Source of the DNA: a virus
Virus record (IMG/VR): IMGVR_UViG_3300038701_000915
Coordinates: 1 to 36,052 of that record
DNA length: 36,052 bases
Strand: one strand, 5' to 3'
Shown here: positions 25,245 to 31,605 of the stretch, one piece after another
Position numbering within the stretch: position 1 is the stretch's first letter
How the letters are laid out: every line of letters starts with the position of its first letter
Notes under the pieces: generated by a model
Told to the model about the DNA's origin: nothing
Database searches by the model: none
Seen by the model: only the letters and a program-made list of their open reading frames with translations
Made by a program: the position numbers and the translations under genes

Positions 25245-25615
25245 TGCCGTATTTTGGAAAGAGAAGCATAGATAAGTTAAACACATGTGATGAGCGTCTT
25301 ATTAAGATAATGCACAACGTAATAGAGTTGTATGACTTTAGTATATTATGCGGTCACAGAAACGAACAACATCAAAACGAAGCATATAAGAATGGCACAA
25401 GTAATGCTAAGTGGGGAGAGTCTAAGCATAATAGTAGCCCATCGAAAGCCATTGACATAGCGCCATACCCGATTAACTGGCAAGACACAGAGGCGTTTAC
25501 GTTCTTAGCAACATTAGTATTTGATGAAGCGCAGAAGCAGGGCGTTAAAATAAGATGGGGTGGTCACTTTAAGTCACTAAAGGATATGCCACACTTTGAG
25601 CTTATGGAGGATTAG
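25244..25615 (+). CDS. Endolysin, M15 L-Ala-D-Glu-type peptidase
   Basis: The 123-residue protein is a full-length phage M15 peptidase: GHRNEQHQNEAYKNGTSNAKWG followed by SKHNSSPSKAIDIAPYPI gives zinc ligands H62 and D71, and RWGGHFKSLKDMPHFEL gives H117. These enzymes cleave the stem peptide of peptidoglycan. No signal peptide is seen, so export depends on a holin. It starts in the stop of the preceding gene (TAATG). Confidence 0.92.
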   Translation: MPYFGKRSIDKLNTCDERLIKIMHNVIELYDFSILCGHRNEQHQNEAYKNGTSNAKWGESKHNSSPSKAIDIAPYPINWQDTEAFTFLATLVFDEAQKQGVKIRWGGHFKSLKDMPHFELMED

Positions 25616-25981
25616 ATGATTAAAGATATATTGAATATAGGACTATCTATTCTAGATAAAGTTATCCCTGATGAGACAGAAAGAGCTAAGGCTAAAGCTG
25701 CTTTACTAGAGCAACAACAAAAAGGCGAGCTACAGAATATAGAAGCGTCTATGAAAGTTATTCTAGCAGAAGCACAAGGCGACGGATGGCTACAAAAGAA
25801 TTGGCGTCCAGTTACAATGCTAACCTTTGTTGCGCTAGTGTGTGCTAAGTGGTTAGGCTTTACTGTTGATGGCGTAACAGAGGCTATTGAGATGGAGCTT
25901 ATGAAGCTAATCCAAATCGGTCTAGGTGGATATGTAGTTGGCAGATCAGTTGAGAAAGGCATTAAAGAGTGGAAGAAATAG
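25616..25981 (+). CDS. Holin, 3-TM GTA-type
   Basis: The 121-residue protein has a helical N-terminal part with EAQGDGWLQKNWRPVTMLTF, then hydrophobic segments (about 66-85 and 95-110, LIQIGLGGYVVGRSVEKG). This sequence pattern is characteristic of the holin family first named from gene transfer agents (3-TM). It likely forms the lesion that frees the endopeptidase. It follows the endolysin gene directly. Two membrane proteins upstream may be antiholin or spanin-like. Confidence 0.85.
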   Translation: MIKDILNIGLSILDKVIPDETERAKAKAALLEQQQKGELQNIEASMKVILAEAQGDGWLQKNWRPVTMLTFVALVCAKWLGFTVDGVTEAIEMELMKLIQIGLGGYVVGRSVEKGIKEWKK

Positions 25982-25987
25982 CCTAGA

Positions 25988-26015
25988 TTGACATTTCAAC
26001 CCCATGTTGTATACT
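25988..26015 (+). promoter_or_regulatory. Promoter of secreted protein gene
   Basis: TTGACA (25988-25993), 16 bases and TATACT (26010-26015) lie in a 66-base gap. This gives the last rightward genes their own expression, independent of the late operon. Confidence 0.75.
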
Positions 26016-26047
26016 CCTCGCATTATTAATCTAATGGAGTATTTCCA

Positions 26048-26785
26048 ATGAAAAAACTACTAGCTACAACAGCTATTATTACACTAATGTCAACAAGTGC
26101 CTTTGCTGCTATTAACAGCAACAATGGTAACACAACTAACAACCCTACTGCTAATGGTGGAACTGCTAGCTCTAGTGCCAACGGTGGTGCTGGTGGGAAC
26201 GCTACTCAAGGGCAGATCGGTATCAATAGTTCTAAGAACAAGAATAAAAACTATAATGACAACTATAACAAAGTAGAAGACTCTGGTAACTCTCGCAGTT
26301 ATTCTGGCGTGTCTCGCTCTGGTAACTCTAATCAAGGTCAAGGTCAAGCACAAGATGCTTCATCTGCTAATGACATCTCTATTGGTGGTGATAGTTATGT
26401 AGAGGCTAAGAATGTAGTTAATACTGCATATGCACCTACTGTTATCGCTACATCTGATTGTTTAGGTTCTGTTTCTGGTGGTGGACAAGGTTCTAGCTTC
26501 GGTGCTACTCTTGGCTTTACTACTAACAGCGAGCCTTGTAATGTACGTGCGGACGCTAATACAGTAGCAGCCCTTACTAAGGATGAATATCTAGTTAAAG
26601 CTACTCTTTGCCAATCTGACAGAATAAAAGAAGGTTTTAAAATTACTGGCGAGTATAACAAATACTGTGTAGGTGCTAAAGCTACTGTTAAGACTTCATT
26701 CTTTGGCTTGAACAAAACTTCTGCTTATGAAGAGCGTGACGTTTGTGCGTATCCTACTCCTGCATGTAAAGCGAGCAAAAGATAA
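26048..26785 (+). CDS. Secreted Asn/Gly/Ser-rich protein of unknown role
   Basis: The 245-residue protein has a clear Sec signal (MKKLLATTAIITLMSTSAFA, cleavage after AFA), then a low-complexity Asn/Gly/Ser/Gln region (about 21-105), then a more conserved part with six cysteines (DCLGSVSGGGQGSSFGATLG, EPCNVRADANTVAAL, TLCQSDR, KYCVG, RDVCAYPTPACK), suggesting three disulfides. I recall similar C-terminal patterns in phage and prophage proteins but no function. It has its own promoter and a codon use unlike its neighbours, hinting at high expression. Periplasmic or surface action, such as exclusion, is a guess. Confidence 0.75.
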   Translation: MKKLLATTAIITLMSTSAFAAINSNNGNTTNNPTANGGTASSSANGGAGGNATQGQIGINSSKNKNKNYNDNYNKVEDSGNSRSYSGVSRSGNSNQGQGQAQDASSANDISIGGDSYVEAKNVVNTAYAPTVIATSDCLGSVSGGGQGSSFGATLGFTTNSEPCNVRADANTVAALTKDEYLVKATLCQSDRIKEGFKITGEYNKYCVGAKATVKTSFFGLNKTSAYEERDVCAYPTPACKASKR

Positions 26786-26889
26786 TGTTAAAAAAATGGA
26801 TACAAAAAGTTCCTGTAATGTATAGAGCACTAGTCCTATGGGGGTTAGTTGCTCTTGTCGCATTTATCTTAGGAATTGTACTGGCTTAA
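26785..26889 (+). CDS. 34-residue membrane microprotein
   Basis: The frame begins in the stop of the secreted protein (TAATG) and reads MLKKWIQKVPVMYRALVLWG with a hydrophobic span (about 14-34, LVLWGLVALVAFILGIVLA). Its last 26 bases overlap the end of the minus-strand protease gene. The basic N-terminus favours N-in topology. Possible partner of the secreted protein. Confidence 0.55.
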   Translation: MLKKWIQKVPVMYRALVLWGLVALVAFILGIVLA

Positions 26890-27358
26890 ACACCTTGTCA
26901 TAATATTGATGAGCTTTTATAATATAGCCTATGTTGTTATCCGCAATGTAGGCTGTATTGTTTATAACAACCTCCGTAACGACATGGTTTTCAGTTGGGT
27001 GTCCATTACTTCCAAATACTAGACTAACTTCCACGCCCATTTCTTTGGCTTTATAGAACACGCATATAGCGAAGTCCTCACAATCCCCTTTACCTTTGCT
27101 GAAATATTCATTCGGCGTTGCAAAGTATTCTTCATACGCCCAAACATCTTTATCTTTAGCGTAGGGAAGTAAACAGCCTTTATATGCGCTTTTAAGCCCC
27201 TCTAGTGATGATTCTTTGTTTTTGGATGGTAGTGGTTGAAACTGTTTAACAACCTCCCACGCCTCTATATTCTTTGCGTGATTAACCTTTGGTGCTTCTA
27301 TGTTCGCAACGCATCCTGTTAGTAGGGTTAATATTAATACCTCCAACCAAATCTCCAT
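26864..27358 (-). CDS. Lipoprotein transglutaminase-like cysteine peptidase
   Basis: From ATG 27358 the product is 164 residues, with a short hydrophobic signal and lipobox LTGC (13-16), so it should be a lipoprotein. The rest fits the bacterial transglutaminase-like cysteine proteinase group: GKGDCEDFAICVFYKAKE holds C93, ENHVVTEVVI holds H125 and AYIADNNIG holds D140, a C-H-D triad. The longer frame from 27394 would hide the signal, so the inner start with AGGATAGG ahead is preferred. A role in the envelope, either lysis or exclusion of other phages, is inferred. Confidence 0.8.
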   Translation of the reverse strand: MEIWLEVLILTLLTGCVANIEAPKVNHAKNIEAWEVVKQFQPLPSKNKESSLEGLKSAYKGCLLPYAKDKDVWAYEEYFATPNEYFSKGKGDCEDFAICVFYKAKEMGVEVSLVFGSNGHPTENHVVTEVVINNTAYIADNNIGYIIKAHQYYDKVFKPVQFLR

Positions 27359-27765
27359 TTTGCACCTATCCTCACACCAGCCCACATAAGCCATGCTGTT
27401 AGTTTGTTATCATCTTTTGCTATTATATCCCTAAATATACGATCAGCTACAGACACCATTTCTTTTGGTAGTTTGCCAAGCCCTACAAGTTGCCACAACG
27501 CATCATGTACGAACGCCCCGCGCATCCAAACCTTTCTGTCTGGCAGTAGGTTAACGCCGTTTATAGCATAGCCTTGTTTAAGATTTATATATTGTGTTAG
27601 AATGTCATATTCACTCATTTCAATATACTCACTACTTAATCGTATATAATTATCTCCAGCATCAAGGCCAAAAAACATAAATTGATAACCATCTAAATTG
27701 TGCCTATAGCTTTCTTCTAATTCCCACTTCCATTTAGGGTGGTCTGTCTTGCGGTATTTAATCAT
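27334..27765 (-). CDS. DUF1353-like protein
   Basis: The 143-residue protein contains INGVNLLPDRKVWMRGAFVH followed by DALWQL and a C-terminal helix ending WLMWAGVRIGAKW. This resembles the DUF1353 pattern, in which a pair of small strands is followed by an AxxHDxLY motif. Function of that family is unknown. It overlaps the peptidase gene downstream by 25 bases, and a functional pair is likely. Confidence 0.6.
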   Translation of the reverse strand: MIKYRKTDHPKWKWELEESYRHNLDGYQFMFFGLDAGDNYIRLSSEYIEMSEYDILTQYINLKQGYAINGVNLLPDRKVWMRGAFVHDALWQLVGLGKLPKEMVSVADRIFRDIIAKDDNKLTAWLMWAGVRIGAKWRFGWRY

Positions 27766-28118
27766 TTTATATCCTTTGTTTTATTTAATGCTTGCCTTGC
27801 TACCTCCCAGCACGAACCATTAAAATCACTAGAAGACGACCACATACTGTAATTGCCGTAATGTTCTAAAGCCTCTCTAAGCTCCTTAATAGTATCTAGT
27901 AGCTCTTGCTCTCTTGTTGTTAGTTCGTGATTCATTTGCTTTTCACTTTCTAAATTTTCCTCTAGCTCTTTCAGCCTTTTTTCTGAAAGGGTATAGTCCT
28001 TTTTACTATAATACGATAACTCTTTCCCTTGACAGATTAATAAAGTGTTCATTGAGCTAAACTGTCTTAACAAGCCGTCATAATCTTCTGCTGGTGTGTA
28101 TCTTTTTTCCTCACTCAC
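27762..28118 (-). CDS. Coiled-coil early protein
   Basis: Starting at GTG 28118 (in GTGA with the upstream stop, AGGAG eight bases ahead) the product has 118 residues. Residues 35-85 form a coiled coil (LSEKRLKELEENLESEKQMN, then TTREQELLDTIKELREALEH). The C-terminus holds a short Trp/Ser-rich part. No family recognised. Confidence 0.6.
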   Translation of the reverse strand: MSEEKRYTPAEDYDGLLRQFSSMNTLLICQGKELSYYSKKDYTLSEKRLKELEENLESEKQMNHELTTREQELLDTIKELREALEHYGNYSMWSSSSDFNGSCWEVARQALNKTKDIK

Positions 28119-28408
28119 TTCTTTAACTCCTCTATTGCACAATCAATATAATATCCAAGCTCTTTAGGCTCTGGCATCTCGTTATCACCACCACGTCGCC
28201 ATTTGTTATAGTTGGTTAGGTAATCTGCTATTTCTTGCCTAGATGGGCGTAGGGCTGTTTTAAGGTCTTCAAACTCTTTCGTTTCCATAATAGTTTCAAG
28301 ACCGTCATTAAAACCTTTATCATAATCTCTATGTATACGCCTTTGAAAAACCCCACCATCAATTAACCCTACTAAAGCCTCTGCTTTCTCTCTTATATCG
28401 TTAGTCAT
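28115..28408 (-). CDS. Unknown small early protein
   Basis: The 97-residue protein from ATG 28408 (GGAGGG eight bases ahead) is helical and charged, with RRIHRDYDKGFNDGLETIME in the middle and an acidic end. No known domain. It is coupled at both ends to its neighbours. Confidence 0.6.
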   Translation of the reverse strand: MTNDIREKAEALVGLIDGGVFQRRIHRDYDKGFNDGLETIMETKEFEDLKTALRPSRQEIADYLTNYNKWRRGGDNEMPEPKELGYYIDCAIEELKK

Positions 28409-28724
28409 TATCATTGCCCTCCATAGCTTTGATTGCTGCTTTTGGTGTAAACTGCAAAAGGTACTTAACCTTTGTCATTAGCTTATATGGTCGATTATAA
28501 CTATCAACATCTTCTTTAAACCATGCTAGAATTTCTTTCTCAGTATATACAGCCTCACTATCTCTAGCCTCTATGTGGGAGTTAAGCTCGGCAAGGGCTT
28601 TTTGCACTTTAATAGATGTTTGTGTGATTTCTTTATTCGACGGTTTTATATCATCACTTTGACCATCTAACACATACCACGCTTGATTTAAAGCCTCTTT
28701 AATAGTTTCTAGTTTATCTGTCAT
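28401..28724 (-). CDS. Unknown early protein
   Basis: The 107-residue, mostly helical protein begins MTDKLETIKEALNQAWYVLD and includes SDDIKPSNKEITQTSIKVQK. A large hairpin (28745-28786) lies between its start and the gene upstream, so its translation or transcription may be controlled separately. Confidence 0.6.
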   Translation of the reverse strand: MTDKLETIKEALNQAWYVLDGQSDDIKPSNKEITQTSIKVQKALAELNSHIEARDSEAVYTEKEILAWFKEDVDSYNRPYKLMTKVKYLLQFTPKAAIKAMEGNDND

Positions 28725-28744
28725 AATCTTATCCTCTAATTATC

Positions 28745-28786
28745 GGGGGTGGTGCCATAAATAGGAGAGAAAAAAGGCACACCCCC
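28745..28786. promoter_or_regulatory. Large GC-rich hairpin between early genes
   Basis: GGGGGTGGTGCC (28745-28756) pairs with GGCACACCCCC (28776-28786) over 11 base pairs with one bulged G, around a 19-base loop. On the minus-strand transcript the loop carries CTCTCCT, which resembles the anti-Shine-Dalgarno end of 16S rRNA. No T-tract follows, so it is more like a processing, stability or attenuation element than a simple terminator. Confidence 0.6.
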
Positions 28787-28793
28787 CTAGCCC

Positions 28794-29039
28794 TTAACGG
28801 GATTCTTGTTGTTCAGTAACGGTAAAGCACTGCATTGCTAGATTGTGTGCCCCCCAGCGTTTAACCACAACGCAACGCTTTGTTTTATCGGATTGTGGTG
28901 TAAACTCATATACTTTACCATTTACACCTAACGCTTCTATTTCGTATTCATAATCTAGCACTTGCGCAGACAACTCTTCTGCTTGTGTAATATTTGCGGT
29001 TAATACAATAAATCCAATGACTAATAGTTCCTTTATCAT
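28794..29039 (-). CDS. Small secreted protein
   Basis: From ATG 29039 (AAGGAG six bases ahead) the 81-residue product has a typical signal peptide (MIKELLVIGFIVLTANITQA, cleavage after TQA) and a mature beta-rich domain of about 60 residues with two cysteines (KTKRCVVVKRW ... LAMQCFTV), a likely disulfide. A periplasmic or surface role is expected. Family unknown. Confidence 0.68.
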   Translation of the reverse strand: MIKELLVIGFIVLTANITQAEELSAQVLDYEYEIEALGVNGKVYEFTPQSDKTKRCVVVKRWGAHNLAMQCFTVTEQQESR

Positions 29040-29110
29040 TCCCAACTCCTTATAAAATCTAATTCAATATCACGCCACCTTGACGCTTGTTTAATCCAGT
29101 AGTAGTACAT
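29036..29110 (-). CDS. 24-residue Tyr/Trp-rich peptide
   Basis: AAAGGAG six bases ahead of ATG 29110 drives MYYYWIKQASRWRDIELDFI and four more residues. Its TGA overlaps the ATG of the secreted protein gene. It may mainly couple translation of that gene, but the strong site suggests the peptide is made. Confidence 0.45.
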   Translation of the reverse strand: MYYYWIKQASRWRDIELDFIRSWE

Positions 29111-29124
29111 CACTCACTCCTTTT

Positions 29125-29367
29125 TTAGCCAGAGCCATAGCCGTAGCCAGAGCCAGAGCCATAGCCAGAGCCATCGCCAGAGCCAGAGCCATCGCCATCG
29201 CCATAGCCAGAGCCATAGCCATAGCCAGAGCCATCGCCATCGCCATCGCCATAGCCATAGCCAGAGCCATCGCCATAGCCATAGCCAGAGCCATAGCCAG
29301 AGCCATAGCCAGAGCCATCGCCAGAGCCATCGCCCCTCTTAAAAACTAAATCTCTAATATTGCTCAT
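29125..29367 (-). CDS. Gly-Ser/Tyr/Asp dipeptide-repeat protein
   Basis: After an 11-residue leader (MSNIRDLVFKR) the product is 34 Gly-X dipeptides plus a final Gly, where X is only Ser (13), Tyr (12) or Asp (9). The DNA is a perfect-phase hexamer repeat, GGC followed by TCT, TAT/TAC or GAT. No other residues intrude. It resembles silk-like or glycine-rich phase-separating sequences. It overlaps the upstream gene by 14 bases, with a weak ribosome site. The last Gly is followed at once by TAA. Function unknown. Confidence 0.65.
   Translation of the reverse strand: MSNIRDLVFKRGDGSGDGSGYGSGYGSGYGYGDGSGYGYGDGDGDGSGYGYGSGYGDGDGSGSGDGSGYGSGSGYGYGSG
29128..29334. repeat. Hexanucleotide repeat array
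   Basis: About 34 contiguous hexamers read GCC plus AGA, ATA, ATC or once GTA on the plus strand. Units differ at only two positions. Two other frames are also free of stops (Met-Ala-Leu-Ala type on the minus strand), a by-product of the repeat. Slippage could change length by whole hexamers without loss of frame. Confidence 0.95.
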
Positions 29368-29740
29368 TTGTTTTAGCCCCGCGAATTGATTTTTCCGCCT
29401 TATCTGTGCAGATAGTTAAAGAATAATCTTCTGCAAGAATTTTCTCTACTGGTGCGCCTACTTTAGAATCAGATGAAAGCCCCTCTATGGCTACTCCCTC
29501 GTACCAACTTAAGCTTTTATCAGCAGGCTTATGGTAATACAAGCGTCGTGCATCTTCTAATATTACTCCAGTTTCATCTAGTGCTAAAACTTTACCTGCA
29601 TTTATTCCCTCATTTCGAGATCTTACGATAACATACTTGCCAATATATCGGCTATATAAGCTAGACTCTTGCTTGGTGGTATTTCCAAATAAGCTTGCTA
29701 ACTCTCTAGCTTCACCAATTGTTAAATCATTAATATTCAT
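29354..29740 (-). CDS. DUF6948-like phage protein
   Basis: The 128-residue protein has a short N-terminal helix (DLTIGEARELASLFG) and a beta-rich main part (KYVIVRSRNEGINAGKVLAL, LEDARRLYYHKPADKSLSW, EGLSSDSKVGAP) that matches my memory of DUF6948, a small phage family of unknown function with a DARRLYYW-like motif. It begins a run of minus-strand genes that continues into the hexamer-repeat gene. Confidence 0.62.
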   Translation of the reverse strand: MNINDLTIGEARELASLFGNTTKQESSLYSRYIGKYVIVRSRNEGINAGKVLALDETGVILEDARRLYYHKPADKSLSWYEGVAIEGLSSDSKVGAPVEKILAEDYSLTICTDKAEKSIRGAKTNEQY

Positions 29741-29777
29741 AGTTTTTTCCTTTTATTGTTATTAAAAATTAATTAAA

Positions 29778-30110
29778 TTACTCACTCCAATCTATATCCT
29801 GCCCGTTAAACGTCTGAAAGCTACCATCTTGGTTAAGACCAACAAACTCCCTCGTGTCTAAATCATCTAGCATATAGCTTAATGTGTGGTGGCTATATGT
29901 GGCAAGCTGCTCACCATCATAAGCGTGGTCATCTAACAAGATATAAATATAAGGTTCATTCGGACAAGACGTGTCAAACTCGTTAGTTATTTCTACAATC
30001 GTAAAATCTTCGTTATCATCAAAATATAGTGGCAACTCTTCCAAAGCTGACTCTTTACTTCTAAAAGCAAGCACTACTGTTAAATCTTCTGGGTGATATG
30101 CTATAAACAT
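29778..30110 (-). CDS. Very acidic early protein, candidate DNA mimic
   Basis: The 110-residue protein has 25 Asp/Glu and only three Lys/Arg, a net charge near -22, spread along the whole chain (for example FDDNEDFTIVE and LLDDHAYDGEQ). It is the first gene after an early promoter (30169) and AGGAG. Compact, strongly acidic early phage proteins are often DNA mimics that block restriction or nucleases (Ocr, ArdA-like groups), but I see no match to these families. An ordinary acidic protein with two ArdA-like stretches remains possible. Confidence 0.65.
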   Translation of the reverse strand: MFIAYHPEDLTVVLAFRSKESALEELPLYFDDNEDFTIVEITNEFDTSCPNEPYIYILLDDHAYDGEQLATYSHHTLSYMLDDLDTREFVGLNQDGSFQTFNGQDIDWSE

Positions 30111-30120
30111 TTTAATTACT

Positions 30121-30169
30121 CCTATTCGTTGTGTATCCCCACTTTACCACCTACAAACTATAAGGTCAA
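30121..30169 (-). promoter_or_regulatory. Early promoter with shared downstream block, copy 3
   Basis: On the minus strand TTGACC (30169-30164), 17 bases and TAAAGT (30146-30141) are followed by GGGGATACACAACGAATAGG. The -10 and following bases match the promoters at 2740 and 35073. It drives the acidic protein and the genes to its left. Confidence 0.75.
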
Positions 30170-30185
30170 CAACTATTTTTATAAT

Positions 30186-30848
30186 TTATCCCCATTGTTC
30201 CGCCATAGCCTTAGCTATACCCGGAAATGTTTTACTTCTTAAAATCTTTATCTCTTGAGATGAATAACTTAGTTTTTTACCGTTTTTATCAACAGGATCA
30301 CATATCCATTTAGCCATCTTTTTACCTGTTGGTGATGTGTAGAAATCACCTTTACCTACTATATTTGTAGGTCTTAATTCAGGTAAACCTTTTAACCATA
30401 GACATGTAGATTTTTGAGCCTCATGACCATATTCATAGGGTTGAATTATTTGTGAGGCTTTTAACGGTAAATTATATTTATTTGCGGTATCTGGAAAATG
30501 TTTAGTGATATAATTACCACTCATAATACCGATAGGATTTTCAACAGCTATTTTATCACAATCAGCGTTAATGAATTGCATAAAAAACTCTATTGCTTCT
30601 AGTTGACTTCCATCAGCACGTTTCTTTTCAAAATGTTTAGCACCACTCACTGTTAAATGAGTGCATGGTGGGAAAGCTATAATCATATCCCAATTCTGCC
30701 TTAACAATTCCGTAACGTCTTGTTGTAAATGCCATTCAGGATGACCACCAGAACAAGGCAAAATATCACAACTATATGCTTCGTGACCTAATTTTCTAAA
30801 TTCTTTTGTAACCGCTTGCGATTCTTCACATGCTAATAAAACTCTCAT
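30186..30848 (-). CDS. Phage DNA cytosine methyltransferase-like enzyme
   Basis: The 220-residue protein begins MRVLLACEESQAVTKEFRKL, a Rossmann-like SAM-binding start, with D28 ending the second strand. FPPCTHLTVSG (59-69) has the Pro-Cys catalytic motif with C62, and AVENPIG (101-107) the Glu-Asn motif of C5-methyltransferases. The C-terminal half (TSPTGKKMAKWICDP) may be a small target region. It is shorter than restriction-type enzymes, and no restriction endonuclease partner is seen, so protection of phage DNA or gene control is likely. The call to C5 chemistry rests on these two motifs. Confidence 0.8.
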   Translation of the reverse strand: MRVLLACEESQAVTKEFRKLGHEAYSCDILPCSGGHPEWHLQQDVTELLRQNWDMIIAFPPCTHLTVSGAKHFEKKRADGSQLEAIEFFMQFINADCDKIAVENPIGIMSGNYITKHFPDTANKYNLPLKASQIIQPYEYGHEAQKSTCLWLKGLPELRPTNIVGKGDFYTSPTGKKMAKWICDPVDKNGKKLSYSSQEIKILRSKTFPGIAKAMAEQWG

Positions 30849-30859
30849 AACTCCTCTCT

Positions 30860-31027
30860 CTATATATTTTTACGAACTGGGAATAAAATTATACACTTGT
30901 ATTTCTTGCCCCTAAAGTCCTGCACTATCTGGCTTTGTTGCCGTCTAGCTTCCTCTATACTATCACACGTTAATGTAAAAGGTTGTAGCCTACTATTGTT
31001 GTATAGCAGCATAGAGGAGTATGTCAT
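30860..31027 (-). CDS. 55-residue early protein
   Basis: The frame MTYSSMLLYNNSRLQPFTLT starts in ATGA with the upstream stop (AGGA ahead) and continues with DSIEEARRQQSQIVQDFRGK and KYKCIILFPVRK. Charge pattern and coupling support a real gene. It fills the only gap between the zinc-finger gene and the methyltransferase. Function unknown. Confidence 0.6.
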   Translation of the reverse strand: MTYSSMLLYNNSRLQPFTLTCDSIEEARRQQSQIVQDFRGKKYKCIILFPVRKNI

Positions 31028-31392
31028 ATTGAATCCTGCGGGTGTAAGTGTGAATCATCAGCGTCTTTCTGGTACTTAACTGTTTTCATCTTATCAAGCT
31101 TTTGGTTGCATGGCACACAGTATATCTCATGCGCTTCTTTCATCAAATAAGTTTCACCACATCCACCACATACTTTAGGCTTTGGAGTTGTTAGCTTCAC
31201 AATAGTTCTGCCAATAGTTTGGACAGCCTTTTTAGCCGTAACTAAAGTACCACGCCTTTCTCTACCGACCCTTATATCACGCTCTGACTTCACCTTTGTT
31301 TTACATTTAGTTGAGCAATACTTCTTGTTGTGTCCTTTTCTTTGCGAACTAAACACGTTGTCACACTCTACATAAGCACAAGTTTTATACAC
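31024..31392 (-). CDS. Two-zinc-finger regulator-like protein
   Basis: The 122-residue basic protein starts at GTG 31392, one base after the HTH gene stop. It has an N-terminal finger (C5, C10 and KKYCSTKCK at about 24-32) and a second one (VCGGCGETYL, EIYCVPCNQK near 74-99), linked by a very basic stretch (SERDIRVGRERRGTLVTAKK). It should bind DNA or RNA. Similar zinc-finger proteins accompany HNH genes in phages. No catalytic motif is seen. Confidence 0.68.
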   Translation of the reverse strand: MYKTCAYVECDNVFSSQRKGHNKKYCSTKCKTKVKSERDIRVGRERRGTLVTAKKAVQTIGRTIVKLTTPKPKVCGGCGETYLMKEAHEIYCVPCNQKLDKMKTVKYQKDADDSHLHPQDSI

Positions 31393-31393
31393 C

Positions 31394-31603
31394 TTACACC
31401 CCCTTAAAGAACGTTTTGCTTTTAATCTTCAATACTCTAAGTATATCTGGGCGCACAGTAAATAATGGCATACTCAAGCCAGCCTCCCACTTCTTTATTG
31501 CCTCTGGGGTTCTGTCTAAGTGTCTACCTAAAGCTACCCTTGTCAAGCCAAGCTCTTTGCGCTTTTCTCTTATCTTCATTCCTATAATTTGTTTTCTGTT
31601 CAT
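31394..31603 (-). CDS. XRE-family HTH regulator
   Basis: The 69-residue protein fits the lambda-repressor-like HTH: GMKIREKRKELGLTRVALGR, HLDRTPEAIKKWEAG, then a fourth helix. The E-x-G turn and W in the recognition helix are typical. AAGGAG precedes ATG 31603. Likely controls early or lysis-lysogeny-like decisions; its site is not identified. Confidence 0.8.
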   Translation of the reverse strand: MNRKQIIGMKIREKRKELGLTRVALGRHLDRTPEAIKKWEAGLSMPLFTVRPDILRVLKIKSKTFFKGV

Positions 31604-31605
31604 GT

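Noticed and set aside
29091-29330. Long minus-strand Met-Ala-Leu-Ala reading frame
   Set aside because: It is an out-of-phase reading of the hexamer array; its length follows from the repeat and it has no ribosome site of its own.
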